Positions 6,150 through 12,360 are shown, counted from the stretch's first letter. The stretch is 32,571 nt of DNA from Candidatus Nomurabacteria bacterium (GCA_023267275.1 JAHFNO010000018.1:1-32571), one strand, 5' to 3'. Numbers and translations are program-made. The notes: generated from the letters alone by a model not told the origin.

Positions 6150-6174
6150 GATCCTGAAACAAGTTCAGGATGAC
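6150..6174. repeat. Dispersed quasi-palindrome, copy 3 (right end of GIY-YIG cassette)
   Basis: Same 25-bp element as copy 2 in opposite orientation, upstream of the GIY-YIG start and 8 nt from the stop of the recombinase gene at 6182. Identical to copy 4 (9959-9983). Confidence 0.85.
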
Positions 6175-6181
6175 ACACCGA

Positions 6182-7132
6182 TTATTTCTTGCTATGAAAT
6201 TTCCTATGTATCTCTTTTAGGGCTTTATCGGTTACATGGGTATATATTTGTGTGGTTTGAATATTCGCATGGCCAAGCATCACTTGCACACTACGAATAT
6301 CGGCACCGTTTTCCAAAAGATCTGTCGCAAAACTGTGACGCAAAATATGCGGAGTAACTTTACGAGAAATACCAGCCTTGATTGCATATTCTTTTACAAT
6401 GCGTTCAATGGAGCGCGGCGTTAGCCGCGCTCCGTCTTTGAGCTTTGAACTTTGAACTTTTGGCTTATTTCTTGAAACCTGAAGGAAAAGTGGCTCATCC
6501 ATATCTCTGCGTGCAGCAAGATATTTTTTGATTGCATCTTTTGCGCTGTCAGACAGAAACACGACGCGTACTTTTTCTCCTTTACCACGAATAGAAAATT
6601 CATCTTTCGACAAATCAAGATCACGATTGAGCGAACACAGTTCGGCGAGACGCAGTCCGGTCGAGAAAAATAATTCGAGAATTGCTTTATCGCGCAAATT
6701 TTTTACTTCGCCACTTTTTTCTCCAGTCGTCGGCGCGTTTAAGAGACGCGAGAGTTCGGTGCTCGTCATAAGTTCGAGTTGACGTTGACCAACCTTGGCG
6801 AGCTCGATGCGATCGGGGGAGAGCGAGGTGACACCACGCTTCATCATGTATTTCAAAAAACGTCGGAGTGCAATGAGGTGATAATTCTGTGTATTCTTTT
6901 TCATTGTTGCGCGTGACTGACCTTTTACAAACACGCCGGCAGAACGGTTGAGATTGAGACGAAATTCACGCACTACGTCGTCGGTAATGTCTTTCGGTGA
7001 ATCAATTTTTGAAAAAGTAATGAGACGAGTGATATAGCGGTCATAATTTGCCACGGTTTTTAGACTCGAACCACGTTCGATTTCCATATATTCCAAAAAT
7101 TCGCGCTTGTATCGTTCAATATCTGATGCCAT
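6182..7132 (-). CDS. Tyrosine recombinase, XerC/XerD type
   Basis: 316 aa from the ATG at 7132 (MASDIERYKRE). An upstream in-frame ATA/ATG at 7150 adds six residues but lies in the promoter. The N-terminal SAM-like core-binding domain spans about 1-105. The catalytic domain has all residues: R161 (STGLRLAELCSL), K184 (IRGKGEKVRVV), H262 and R265 (TPHILRHSFAT), H288 (LGHANIQTT) and nucleophile Y297 (QIYTHV). It cuts and rejoins DNA, probably resolving chromosome dimers at a dif site; a role in integration cannot be excluded. Between the catalytic Lys strand and RLTPRSIER there is an odd insert KVQSSKLK, encoded by a low-complexity tract (6436-6465) next to a perfect 10-bp hairpin (6410-6433). 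TATACT lies 8 nt before the ATG. Confidence 0.92.
   Translation of the reverse strand: MASDIERYKREFLEYMEIERGSSLKTVANYDRYITRLITFSKIDSPKDITDDVVREFRLNLNRSAGVFVKGQSRATMKKNTQNYHLIALRRFLKYMMKRGVTSLSPDRIELAKVGQRQLELMTSTELSRLLNAPTTGEKSGEVKNLRDKAILELFFSTGLRLAELCSLNRDLDLSKDEFSIRGKGEKVRVVFLSDSAKDAIKKYLAARRDMDEPLFLQVSRNKPKVQSSKLKDGARLTPRSIERIVKEYAIKAGISRKVTPHILRHSFATDLLENGADIRSVQVMLGHANIQTTQIYTHVTDKALKEIHRKFHSKK
6410..6465. repeat. Hairpin plus low-complexity insert inside recombinase gene
   Basis: GGAGCGCGGC (6410-6419) and GCCGCGCTCC (6424-6433) form a perfect 10-bp stem with loop GTTA. Directly beside it, 6436-6465 is a CTTTGAACTTTGAA-type tandem, like the intergenic tract before comM. It encodes KVQSSKLK, absent from ordinary Xer proteins. 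Confidence 0.75.
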
Positions 7133-7204
7133 ACACTGTAAGTATATCAAAGATGAGCGTCGGAAAATAATAACTGGGCAAAAAGGTTATACTGTATAGC
7201 TCTC

Positions 7205-7233
7205 TTGCAATCTTTTTAATTCCATGCTACTAT
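7205..7233 (+). promoter_or_regulatory. Promoter of rpsO
   Basis: TTGCAA (7205-7210), 17-nt spacer, TACTAT (7228-7233). The expected start is about 3 nt before the ATG at 7243, so the mRNA would be essentially leaderless. Confidence 0.5.
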
Positions 7234-7242
7234 CACAGGGCT

Positions 7243-7506
7243 ATGTTAAAGACAAAAAAGAAAGCAGTCGTCATCAAAAAACACCAAGTACACGCTTCTG
7301 ACACCGGTTCAACCAAGGTTCAGGTAGCGATTCTTTCTACTCGTATTGATGAGCTTGCAAAACATCTTAAAACTCACAAGAAAGACAATCACTCACGCCG
7401 TGGTCTTCTCAAAATGGTTGCAGACCGTCGCACACACCTCAAATATCTTGAACGAAAAGACAAAGCTGGTCACGCAGACCTCCTTAAAAAACTTGATCTG
7501 AAATAA
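7243..7506 (+). CDS. rpsO: Ribosomal protein S15
   Basis: 87 aa, near the usual 88-89. S15 binds 16S rRNA early in assembly of the 30S platform. The family core is plain: HASDTGSTKVQVAILSTRI, HLKTHKKDNHSRRGLLKMVADRRTHLKYL with the conserved H-x-x-D-x-x-S-R-R-G, and a basic C-terminus. The start ATG at 7243 is the only fit. There is no Shine-Dalgarno site. In many bacteria rpsO directly precedes pnp; here pnp is 2.7 kb further on, behind five other transcription units, and rpsO has its own terminator. Confidence 0.97.
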   Translation: MLKTKKKAVVIKKHQVHASDTGSTKVQVAILSTRIDELAKHLKTHKKDNHSRRGLLKMVADRRTHLKYLERKDKAGHADLLKKLDLK

Positions 7507-7513
7507 AGCTCCG

Positions 7514-7609
7514 CAAAACACACTCTTGTGATACACGAAAATCCCCTGCTGGGGATTTTCTCCTTTCAGCGCCGTCGCGCTCGCAGAGGTATCACAAGAG
7601 TATGTTTTG
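7514..7609 (+). terminator. rpsO terminator nested inside a 21-bp stem
   Basis: The inner hairpin GAAAATCCCC (7537-7546) / GGGGATTTTC (7551-7560) is a perfect 10-bp stem with a T-rich 3' arm. It is enclosed by long arms 7514-7534 and 7589-7609 that pair at 20 of 21 positions. The whole 96-nt element could form a rod after rpsO and may act in termination, mRNA stability or RNase III processing. Confidence 0.7.
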
Positions 7610-7783
7610 ACTCCGCGGGAGTTGCTCACCCAAATACGAATTCGTGATACACTTGTATTGTTCTCTTTTTCATAAGTCGTGCTTCATTTTTAATAATATT
7701 AATATTAGAAAATTAGGCTCTAGGCACTAGCGAAAGCAAATTCGTATAACCCTAATGCCTAATGCCTATTGCCTTGCATTTTT
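7610..7783. other. Low-complexity intergenic tract
   Basis: No ORF. It contains an AT palindrome (AATAATATTAATATT, about 7696-7711) and a CCTAATGCCTAATGCCT-type tandem (about 7751-7772) just before the NYN gene, similar in style to tracts at 12361 and 18494. Confidence 0.5.
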
Positions 7784-8302
7784 ATGTCCATCATCAAACA
7801 TCCAGATCAGCGCGTCGCTGTTTTTATCGACACGCAAAATATCTATCACAGTGCCCGCAATCTTTATAAATCATACGTAAACTTCGGCAATGTTCTCAAA
7901 GAAGCAGTTGCCGGCCGCAAACTCATTCGCGCCGTTGCCTACGTCATTACCTCTGAAGCAGGGGATGAAAAAGCGTTTTTCGATGCGCTTACCAAGTTTG
8001 GCATCGAAACCAAAACCAAAGACCTACAAATTTTTTCCAGTGGAGCCAAGAAAGCCGACTGGGATGTGGGTCTTGCCGTAGATGCAATCAAAATGTCTCA
8101 CAAAGTGGACACCGTTATCATCATTTCTGGTGACGGCGACTTTATTCCGCTTGTCGAATATCTTCAGATGAATGGCGGTACGCAAGTGGAAGTAGTGGCC
8201 TTCGGAAAATCTACATCGATGAATCTCAAAGAAGCCTGCGATGACTTCCTTGACCTCTCAGAAAATCCAAACAAATACCTCATGCGAGCAGGGAGAAGAT
8301 AA
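7784..8302 (+). CDS. NYN-domain protein, LabA/DUF88 family (PIN-like RNase)
   Basis: 172 aa from the ATG at 7784 (MSIIKHPDQRV). A TTG five codons earlier lies in low-complexity DNA and is rejected. The NYN fold is clear: VAVFIDTQNIYHSARNLY (strand 1 with the metal-binding Asp), AVAYVITSEAGDEKAFFDAL, KKADWDVGLAVDAIKM (second Asp pair), and DTVIIISGDGDFIPLVEYLQ (third acidic cluster), ending in VVAFGKSTSMNLKEACDDFLDL. These acidic residues usually hold Mg2+ in a PIN-like nuclease, so it probably degrades or processes RNA. It is alone between rpsO and a toxin-antitoxin pair; a link to RNA turnover with pnp is only suggestive. Confidence 0.88.
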   Translation: MSIIKHPDQRVAVFIDTQNIYHSARNLYKSYVNFGNVLKEAVAGRKLIRAVAYVITSEAGDEKAFFDALTKFGIETKTKDLQIFSSGAKKADWDVGLAVDAIKMSHKVDTVIIISGDGDFIPLVEYLQMNGGTQVEVVAFGKSTSMNLKEACDDFLDLSENPNKYLMRAGRR

Positions 8303-8337
8303 AGAATCATACATCATAAAAAATAAAACATGAAACA

Positions 8338-8365
8338 TTGACACTGTATACACATTGTGTATACT
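8338..8365 (+). promoter_or_regulatory. Promoter and operator of toxin-antitoxin module 1
   Basis: TTGACA (8338-8343), 16-nt spacer, TATACT (8360-8365). A perfect inverted repeat GTATACAC-ATT-GTGTATAC (8346-8364) fills the spacer and -10 box, the expected place for autorepression by the antitoxin complex. The predicted start coincides with the ATG at 8372, so the mRNA looks leaderless. Confidence 0.75.
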
Positions 8366-8371
8366 CATTGT

Positions 8372-8638
8372 ATGGATACAACAGTAAATTTTCGAACTAA
8401 AAAAAGTACACGTGATCGCGCCAAAAAGATTTTTGACAGAATGGGTCTTTCAACTTCGGCAGGTATCAATATATTCCTCGAACAAGTCATCGAAGACGAG
8501 GGTATTCCTTTTATTCCAAGTACTAACGCAAAAAAAATGAGAGAACGAATGGACAAAGAAGTTGCTTGGGCACTCAAACACCAAAAAGGATACGCTTCAA
8601 CAAAAAAAATGCTAGATGATATTCTGTCGGGGAAATAA
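8372..8638 (+). CDS. DinJ/RelB-family antitoxin (module 1)
   Basis: 88 aa. The N-terminus has the ribbon-helix-helix pattern of DinJ: VNFRTKKSTRDRAKKIFDRMGLSTSAGINIFLEQVIEDEGIPF. The C-terminal part (NAKKMRERMDKEVAWALKHQKGYASTKKMLDDIL) should wrap around and block the toxin. It binds its own promoter as a dimer in known systems. The start is the ATG at 8372 rather than the GTG at 8357, because the latter lies inside the -10/operator. The toxin gene follows after 19 nt. Confidence 0.9.
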   Translation: MDTTVNFRTKKSTRDRAKKIFDRMGLSTSAGINIFLEQVIEDEGIPFIPSTNAKKMRERMDKEVAWALKHQKGYASTKKMLDDILSGK

Positions 8639-8657
8639 TCTCTTTTTGAGAAACGAA

Positions 8658-8936
8658 ATGTATTATCGTCATTACACAAAAAAGTTTCAAAAATCACTTA
8701 TCAAAGTGATTCATTCGGGAAAAATTAAAAGACAAGAAATTGATAGAATGATTACGCTTCTCGCGTCAGGTAATACTCTTGATCCAATCTATAGAGATCA
8801 TCAACTAAAGGGCGAATGGGCAAAATATCGTGAATGCCATGTCAAAGGCGATTTACTTCTTGTCTATCGCATCGAAAAAGAACGACTGGTGCTTGTCTTG
8901 GCTGAAATCGGCACGCATTCATATTTGGATTTGTAA
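8658..8936 (+). CDS. YafQ-family mRNA interferase toxin (module 1)
   Basis: 92 aa from the ATG at 8658 (MYYRHYTKKFQKSL); the frame is open further upstream but overlaps the antitoxin end. RelE/ParE-superfamily fold, YafQ branch: DHQLKGEWAKYRECHVKGDLLLVYRIE and EIGTHSYL. Residues in the catalytic positions of E. coli YafQ are kept: H48, H61, D65, H87. It should cut mRNA in the ribosome A site when the antitoxin is lost. It is 50% identical over 92 ungapped positions to the module 2 toxin. Confidence 0.9.
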   Translation: MYYRHYTKKFQKSLIKVIHSGKIKRQEIDRMITLLASGNTLDPIYRDHQLKGEWAKYRECHVKGDLLLVYRIEKERLVLVLAEIGTHSYLDL

Positions 8937-8950
8937 AATACCTTTAGAAA

Positions 8951-9021
8951 TAAGAGTATTTTTGGATTTTGAAAAAGAATCTTGAAAAATACTTGACAAA
9001 AATGAATAGGGGTGCTATCAT
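8951..9021 (+). promoter_or_regulatory. Duplicated promoter module, copy B
   Basis: TTGACA (8993-8998), 17-nt spacer, TATCAT (9016-9021). Matches copy A (4841-4891) at 45 of 51 positions over 8951-9001. It starts 14 nt after the module 1 toxin stop. Confidence 0.7.
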
Positions 9022-9105
9022 ATTATTCGAGATTCGTTCTTTGTAATGGTTCTTCAATTTTGGAGCTACGCGCCGAAGTTGCTTCGCAGGCCAACGGCTT
9101 GCCTT

Positions 9106-9273
9106 TCAACCTCCTATCAATTTCTTGTCAGCAGCATTGCCGAGGTTTTCCGGGGTTAAAAACCCGATTGTTGTAGGAACTGCATGTTCCAAAGTTGTAT
9201 CTGCTTCCTTTGCGAAGTAGAAATAACTATTTTTTTGATTTGTTTGCCGGCGAATACGTTTGGCATTCAACAT
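9106..9273 (-). CDS. Possible 55-aa protein antisense to orphan transcript
   Basis: The ATG at 9273 is preceded by GGGAAAGGAAA, one of the few purine-rich ribosome-binding candidates in the window. The product is basic at the N-terminus (MLNAKRIRRQTNQKNSYFYF) and then reads naturally (FAKEADTTLEHAVPTTIGFL, then a short charged end). Not recognised. It conflicts with the + strand transcript predicted from promoter B; both could exist as an antisense pair. Confidence 0.35.
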   Translation of the reverse strand: MLNAKRIRRQTNQKNSYFYFAKEADTTLEHAVPTTIGFLTPENLGNAADKKLIGG

Positions 9274-9442
9274 TTTCCTTTCCCGTAAAAACGAGGATTG
9301 GAATTCCTTTGAGAAGGTGCACGGCAGTTTCATAAAAAATTACGAAAGAAAACGTGGGCGTAGCACACGAAGTCGCAATACAATGATGAAACCGATGGCC
9401 AGTATAATGCCATCCACCAGTAAGCCTAGAGTAAAATTAAAC

Positions 9443-9480
9443 GAGCCAGTAACAGATGTTACTGGCTCTATTGCTTTTTT
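9443..9480 (+). terminator. Terminator of the promoter-B transcript
   Basis: Perfect 11-bp stem GAGCCAGTAAC (9443-9453) / GTTACTGGCTC (9458-9468), loop AGAT, tail TATTGCTTTTTT. Confidence 0.85.
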
Positions 9481-9481
9481 G

Positions 9482-9510
9482 TTGACAGACATTGTTTATA
9501 ATGCTATGAT
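9482..9510 (+). promoter_or_regulatory. Promoter of the 93-aa gene
   Basis: TTGACA (9482-9487), 17-nt spacer, TATGAT (9505-9510), immediately after the preceding terminator's T-run. Predicted start about 10 nt before the ATG at 9527. Confidence 0.75.
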
Positions 9511-9526
9511 CTAAAAAATTTTCAAC

Positions 9527-9808
9527 ATGGCAACTGATAAAAGCTTTAAAAATGCAATACCGCTAAATGAAAAACTTTCTATTGCGGACGCGATAGAGAA
9601 ACTCGCGACATTCCACGGAGTTACCGCCGAAAGGATAAAAGAAGTATTCAGTGGATTAAATACAACTGAAGGAACTGTTACCTTCAACGAAAGCGTGAAC
9701 AGTAGTGCTCCATGCATACGCATGGAAATTTATAAGCCTGACGGTTCACCTGCGGGCTCACACGTAATGAATATCTCAACAGGGAATTCTGAAATGCGTT
9801 GCGGATAA
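9527..9808 (+). CDS. Uncharacterised 93-aa protein
   Basis: Not recognised. The N-terminal half is helical (MATDKSFKNAIPLNEKLSIADAIEKLATFHGVTAERIKEVFSGL) and the C-terminal half strand-rich (GTVTFNESVNSSAPCIRMEI, then a Gly/Pro turn and SHVMNIST). No signal peptide or membrane segment. The gene is a self-contained unit with a near-consensus promoter 17 nt upstream and a terminator 17 nt downstream, which suggests high expression. The strand CIRMEIYKPDG faintly resembles LHLEICEPNG in the 145-aa protein at 19594, too short to prove kinship. Confidence 0.7.
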   Translation: MATDKSFKNAIPLNEKLSIADAIEKLATFHGVTAERIKEVFSGLNTTEGTVTFNESVNSSAPCIRMEIYKPDGSPAGSHVMNISTGNSEMRCG

Positions 9809-9824
9809 AAAATATTTGTTGAAT

Positions 9825-9856
9825 AAAGCTGTATCATTGTGATACAGCTTTTCTTT
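9825..9856 (+). terminator. Terminator of the 93-aa gene
   Basis: Perfect 12-bp stem 9825-9836 / 9840-9851 (AAAGCTGTATCA / TGATACAGCTTT), loop TTG, then TCTTTTT. Confidence 0.85.
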
Positions 9857-9895
9857 TTGATTGAAAAGTGTAGAATCGAAAGAGTTGTCATTCTT

Positions 9896-9983
9896 CCCCT
9901 CCTTTACTAAGGAGGGGTGGCTTGTACTCAAGACGGGGTGGTTCTTTAATCCAACCGAGATCCTGAAACAAGTTCAGGATGAC
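9896..9983. repeat. Two dispersed palindromes before pnp
   Basis: CCCCTCCTT (9896-9904) / AAGGAGGGG (9909-9917) is a perfect 9-bp hairpin followed by a GACGGGGTGG string. At 9959-9983 is copy 4 of the 25-bp quasi-palindrome, identical to 6150-6174. Both look like small non-coding mobile or REP-like elements stacked together. Confidence 0.7.
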
Positions 9984-10007
9984 ACAGGGCGACATTATTA
10001 CATAATT

Positions 10008-10066
10008 GTTCGCGTTCGGACGTATAGAATTGGGCTAGACGCCAATTTTACGGTCCGAACACGAAC
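10008..10066. repeat. 59-bp inverted repeat upstream of pnp
   Basis: Arms 10008-10021 and 10053-10066 pair at 13 of 14 positions (GTTCGCGTTCGGAC against its partner). Inside, GAATTGG (10027-10033) can pair with CCAATTT (10042-10048). It is either an element of its own or the first domain of the pnp leader. Confidence 0.6.
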
Positions 10067-10081
10067 GACAGAGAAGTGGGT

Positions 10082-10165
10082 GACTATAGATATTACCCTA
10101 GTGAAATCCGCTACAGCGATTCTCGACAAGTCGAGAAATTTCACAGGGTGATGATTTATATAGTC
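10082..10165 (+). promoter_or_regulatory. Folded leader of pnp mRNA
   Basis: A long imperfect stem pairs 10082-10107 with 10138-10165 (GACTATA...GTGAAAT against ATTTCAC...TATAGTC) and is capped by the perfect hairpin TCTCGAC-AA-GTCGAGA (10121-10136). It ends 23 nt before the pnp start. In enterobacteria a long pnp leader hairpin is cut by RNase III and then destabilised by PNPase (autoregulation); a similar role here is inference. Confidence 0.5.
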
Positions 10166-10188
10166 GCTTCGCTTCTTATAAATCAATC

Positions 10189-12360
10189 ATGCATTCTAAA
10201 GAATACACACTCGAAGTAGGTGGTCATACCATGACTGCGGTTTTTTCTGATCTTGCGGACCAAGCAAATGGATCAGTGATTTTGAAATGTGAGGACACCA
10301 TCGTCCTCGCCACAGCTGTTATTAGCAAGAGCGACAAAAACAATCCAGGCTTTTTCAACCTCACCGTTGAATACCTTGAAAAGTTTTATGCTGCCGGTCT
10401 CATTCTCGGGGGGCAGTACAACAAACGCGAAGGTCGTCCTTCAGATGAAGCGATTCTCTCAGCACGTATTATCGACCGCACCATTCGTCCGCTTTTTGCA
10501 CATCACATCAAAAATGCAGTGCAAGTTGTGGCAACAGTACTCTCTGTCGGTCGCATGGATCCAGGTGTCATGGCAGTAAATGCTTGTTCGCTCGCACTCG
10601 CAACTTCAGATATTCCATGGGCAGGTCCAGTGGGCGCAGTGCTCGTTTCAAAACCAAAAAGTGGTGGTGAGATGAAAGTGGATCAATATATTCCAAACAC
10701 AGGCGAATCAAATTATGAACTCGACCTGACCGTGTGTGGAAAGGATGGCAATGTTGTCATGATTGAATCGATGGCATACGAATATGATGAAGCAACAATG
10801 GGTGCTGCACTCGATATGGCAATGCCAGAAATCGCAAAACTCGAAAAGTGGCAACGTGATATCGCAGCAGAAATCGGTAAACAGAAAAAAGATATGCCAG
10901 CTCCGGTGATGCCCGAAGAAGTGAAAGCGCTCTTCGCATCTACCGTTGGACCAAAATTGCCAACAATTTTCGGCGCAGATTCAAAAAAGACTTTGTACGC
11001 ACTTGAAGACGAATGGAAAACTATCGTTGCAGAAAAATATCCGACCGAGGCTGATGAAAAAACAGCTGAACTCGCCGAAGATTATTTCAGTGAAATGGTG
11101 GATGAACTTTTGCATGAGAAAGCACTCAAGGAAAACGCGCGCGCCGATGGACGCGCGCTCGATGAAGTCCGCGCTCTCTACGCAAAGGCTGGAGGATTTT
11201 CTCCAGTGCTTCACGGAACAGGAATTTTCTACCGCGGAGAAACACACGTACTTTCAGTACTCACACTCGGTGGCCCTGAAACAGCAACAACAATCGAGGG
11301 AATGGAAATTCGTGGAACAAAACGCTTCACCCATCACTACAATTTCCCTGGATATTCAGTAGGTGAGACAGGTCGCTTTGGTGGAATCAATCGTCGCGAA
11401 ATGGGACATGGATTCCTCGCAGAAAAAGCACTCTACCCAATGATTCCAGAGAAGATGGATTTTCCGTACACAATTCGTTTGGTTTCTGAATCGACTGCTT
11501 CAAACGGTTCAACATCGCAAGCTTCTATTTGTGCCGCAACACTCGCACTCATGGATGGTGGTGTGCCAATGAAGCGTCCAGTTGCCGGACTCGCAATGGG
11601 ACTCATTCTCGATACTCAAATCTCAAATCTCAAATCAGGAACCGAGATACAAGAACCGAGATACAAGATTCTTTCTGACATCCAAGGACCAGAAGATCAT
11701 CATGGTGATATGGATTTCAAAGTAGCAGGAACACGAAATGGTATTACCGCAATTCAGCTCGATATCAAAGTGGGTGGTGTGCCAGTACAAGCACTCAAGG
11801 ATGCAATGGTACAAGCAAAAGCTGGACGTCTCCAAATCCTTGATGTAATCGAAAAAGAAATCGCCGCGCCACGCGCAGATATTTCACCAAGTGCTCCGAA
11901 AATTCTTGTACTTAAAATTCGTCCTGATCAAATCGGTGGAGTCATTGGAAGTGGCGGAAAGACCATCAAGGCAATCCGTGAAAAGACCGGTGCAGAAATT
12001 ACTATCGAAGATGACGGAACAGTATATGTCACTGGAAAAAATGGTGCCGCAGATGCAGCACTCGTCATCGTGCAAGAAATGACACACGAATATAAAGTGG
12101 GAGAAGAAATGGAAGGGGAAGTGGTAAAAATTCTCGAGGTGGGAGCAATTGTGAAAATCAGTTCTTCAGCCGATGGCATGGTGCACATTTCCGAACTCGC
12201 TCCATGGCGCGTAAACAAAGTGACTGATTTGGTAAAAGAAGGAATGAAAGTGCCAGTGAAAGTAGTGGGTGTCGATCTCGAACGCGGACGCATCTCGCTT
12301 TCAATCAAAGCAGCGAAGCCTGACTTTTTCCCAAAGCCAGTTGAAGCACCAAAGGCATAA
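10189..12360 (+). CDS. pnp: Polyribonucleotide nucleotidyltransferase (PNPase)
   Basis: 723 aa, full length. It degrades RNA 3'-5' phosphorolytically and can add tails. Two RNase PH domains are clear: the first with KFYAAGLILGGQYNKREGRPSDEAILSARIIDR, the second from about 320 with RADGRALDEVRAL, HGTGIFYRGETHVL and the active-site stretch GDMDFKVAGTRNGITAIQLDIK. A KH domain has IGGVIGSGGKTIKAI (about 580-595), and an S1 domain runs from about 642 (EGEVVKILEVGAIVKI...GMVHISEL). An insert of about 13 residues (ISNLKSGTEIQEPRYK) between GL and LSDIQG is encoded by tandem low-complexity DNA (11615-11666) and is absent from ordinary PNPases. The leader is strongly folded. Confidence 0.98.
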   Translation: MHSKEYTLEVGGHTMTAVFSDLADQANGSVILKCEDTIVLATAVISKSDKNNPGFFNLTVEYLEKFYAAGLILGGQYNKREGRPSDEAILSARIIDRTIRPLFAHHIKNAVQVVATVLSVGRMDPGVMAVNACSLALATSDIPWAGPVGAVLVSKPKSGGEMKVDQYIPNTGESNYELDLTVCGKDGNVVMIESMAYEYDEATMGAALDMAMPEIAKLEKWQRDIAAEIGKQKKDMPAPVMPEEVKALFASTVGPKLPTIFGADSKKTLYALEDEWKTIVAEKYPTEADEKTAELAEDYFSEMVDELLHEKALKENARADGRALDEVRALYAKAGGFSPVLHGTGIFYRGETHVLSVLTLGGPETATTIEGMEIRGTKRFTHHYNFPGYSVGETGRFGGINRREMGHGFLAEKALYPMIPEKMDFPYTIRLVSESTASNGSTSQASICAATLALMDGGVPMKRPVAGLAMGLILDTQISNLKSGTEIQEPRYKILSDIQGPEDHHGDMDFKVAGTRNGITAIQLDIKVGGVPVQALKDAMVQAKAGRLQILDVIEKEIAAPRADISPSAPKILVLKIRPDQIGGVIGSGGKTIKAIREKTGAEITIEDDGTVYVTGKNGAADAALVIVQEMTHEYKVGEEMEGEVVKILEVGAIVKISSSADGMVHISELAPWRVNKVTDLVKEGMKVPVKVVGVDLERGRISLSIKAAKPDFFPKPVEAPKA
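11615..11666. repeat. Tandem low-complexity insert inside pnp
   Basis: CTCAAAT is repeated three times at 11615-11635, then a 14-bp unit (GAACCGAGATACAA) is present twice at 11639-11652 and 11653-11666. The reading frame is kept. It encodes an extra surface segment just before the second-domain active-site region LSDIQG. Confidence 0.85.

Larger units (their letters stand above)
5828..6174 (-). mobile_element. Putative GIY-YIG cassette with 25-bp terminal inverted repeats
   Basis: The 347-bp unit consists of one GIY-YIG ORF and little else. Its ends, 5828-5852 and 6150-6174, are exact reverse complements over 25 bp, and each is itself quasi-palindromic. The right repeat lies 10 nt before the start codon; the left repeat supplies the last codons and the stop. 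Three more copies or relatives of the repeat occur elsewhere in the window without the gene. No target-site duplication is evident. Whether the unit moves is inference. Confidence 0.5.
9028..9480 (+). ncRNA. Orphan transcript from promoter B, possible structured RNA
   Basis: About 450 nt between a strong promoter and a strong terminator with no convincing sense ORF. The 84-codon frame 9260-9514 runs through the terminator into the next promoter and is rejected; a 37-codon frame at 9046-9159 has no support. Local hairpins: CGAAG-TTG-CTTCG near 9073, CGGGGTTAAAAACCCG near 9150-9165, GGAACTGCATGTTCC near 9177-9191, and CTTCCTTTGCGAAG near 9205. Not recognised as RNase P RNA, tmRNA or 6S. The antisense 55-aa ORF (9106-9273) is the alternative. 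Confidence 0.35.

Noticed and set aside
5828-6174. Integration of the GIY-YIG unit by the adjacent tyrosine recombinase
   Set aside because: The recombinase looks like an ordinary Xer protein, no attachment-site-like direct repeats flank the unit, and the repeat also occurs far from it.
9260-9514. 84-codon ORF on the + strand
   Set aside because: It crosses the perfect terminator at 9443-9480 and ends inside the next promoter's -10 region.
11137-11158. GCGCGCG hairpin in pnp
   Set aside because: Only 7 bp, and it encodes the conserved RADGRALDE motif, so it is explained by codon choice at a constrained site.
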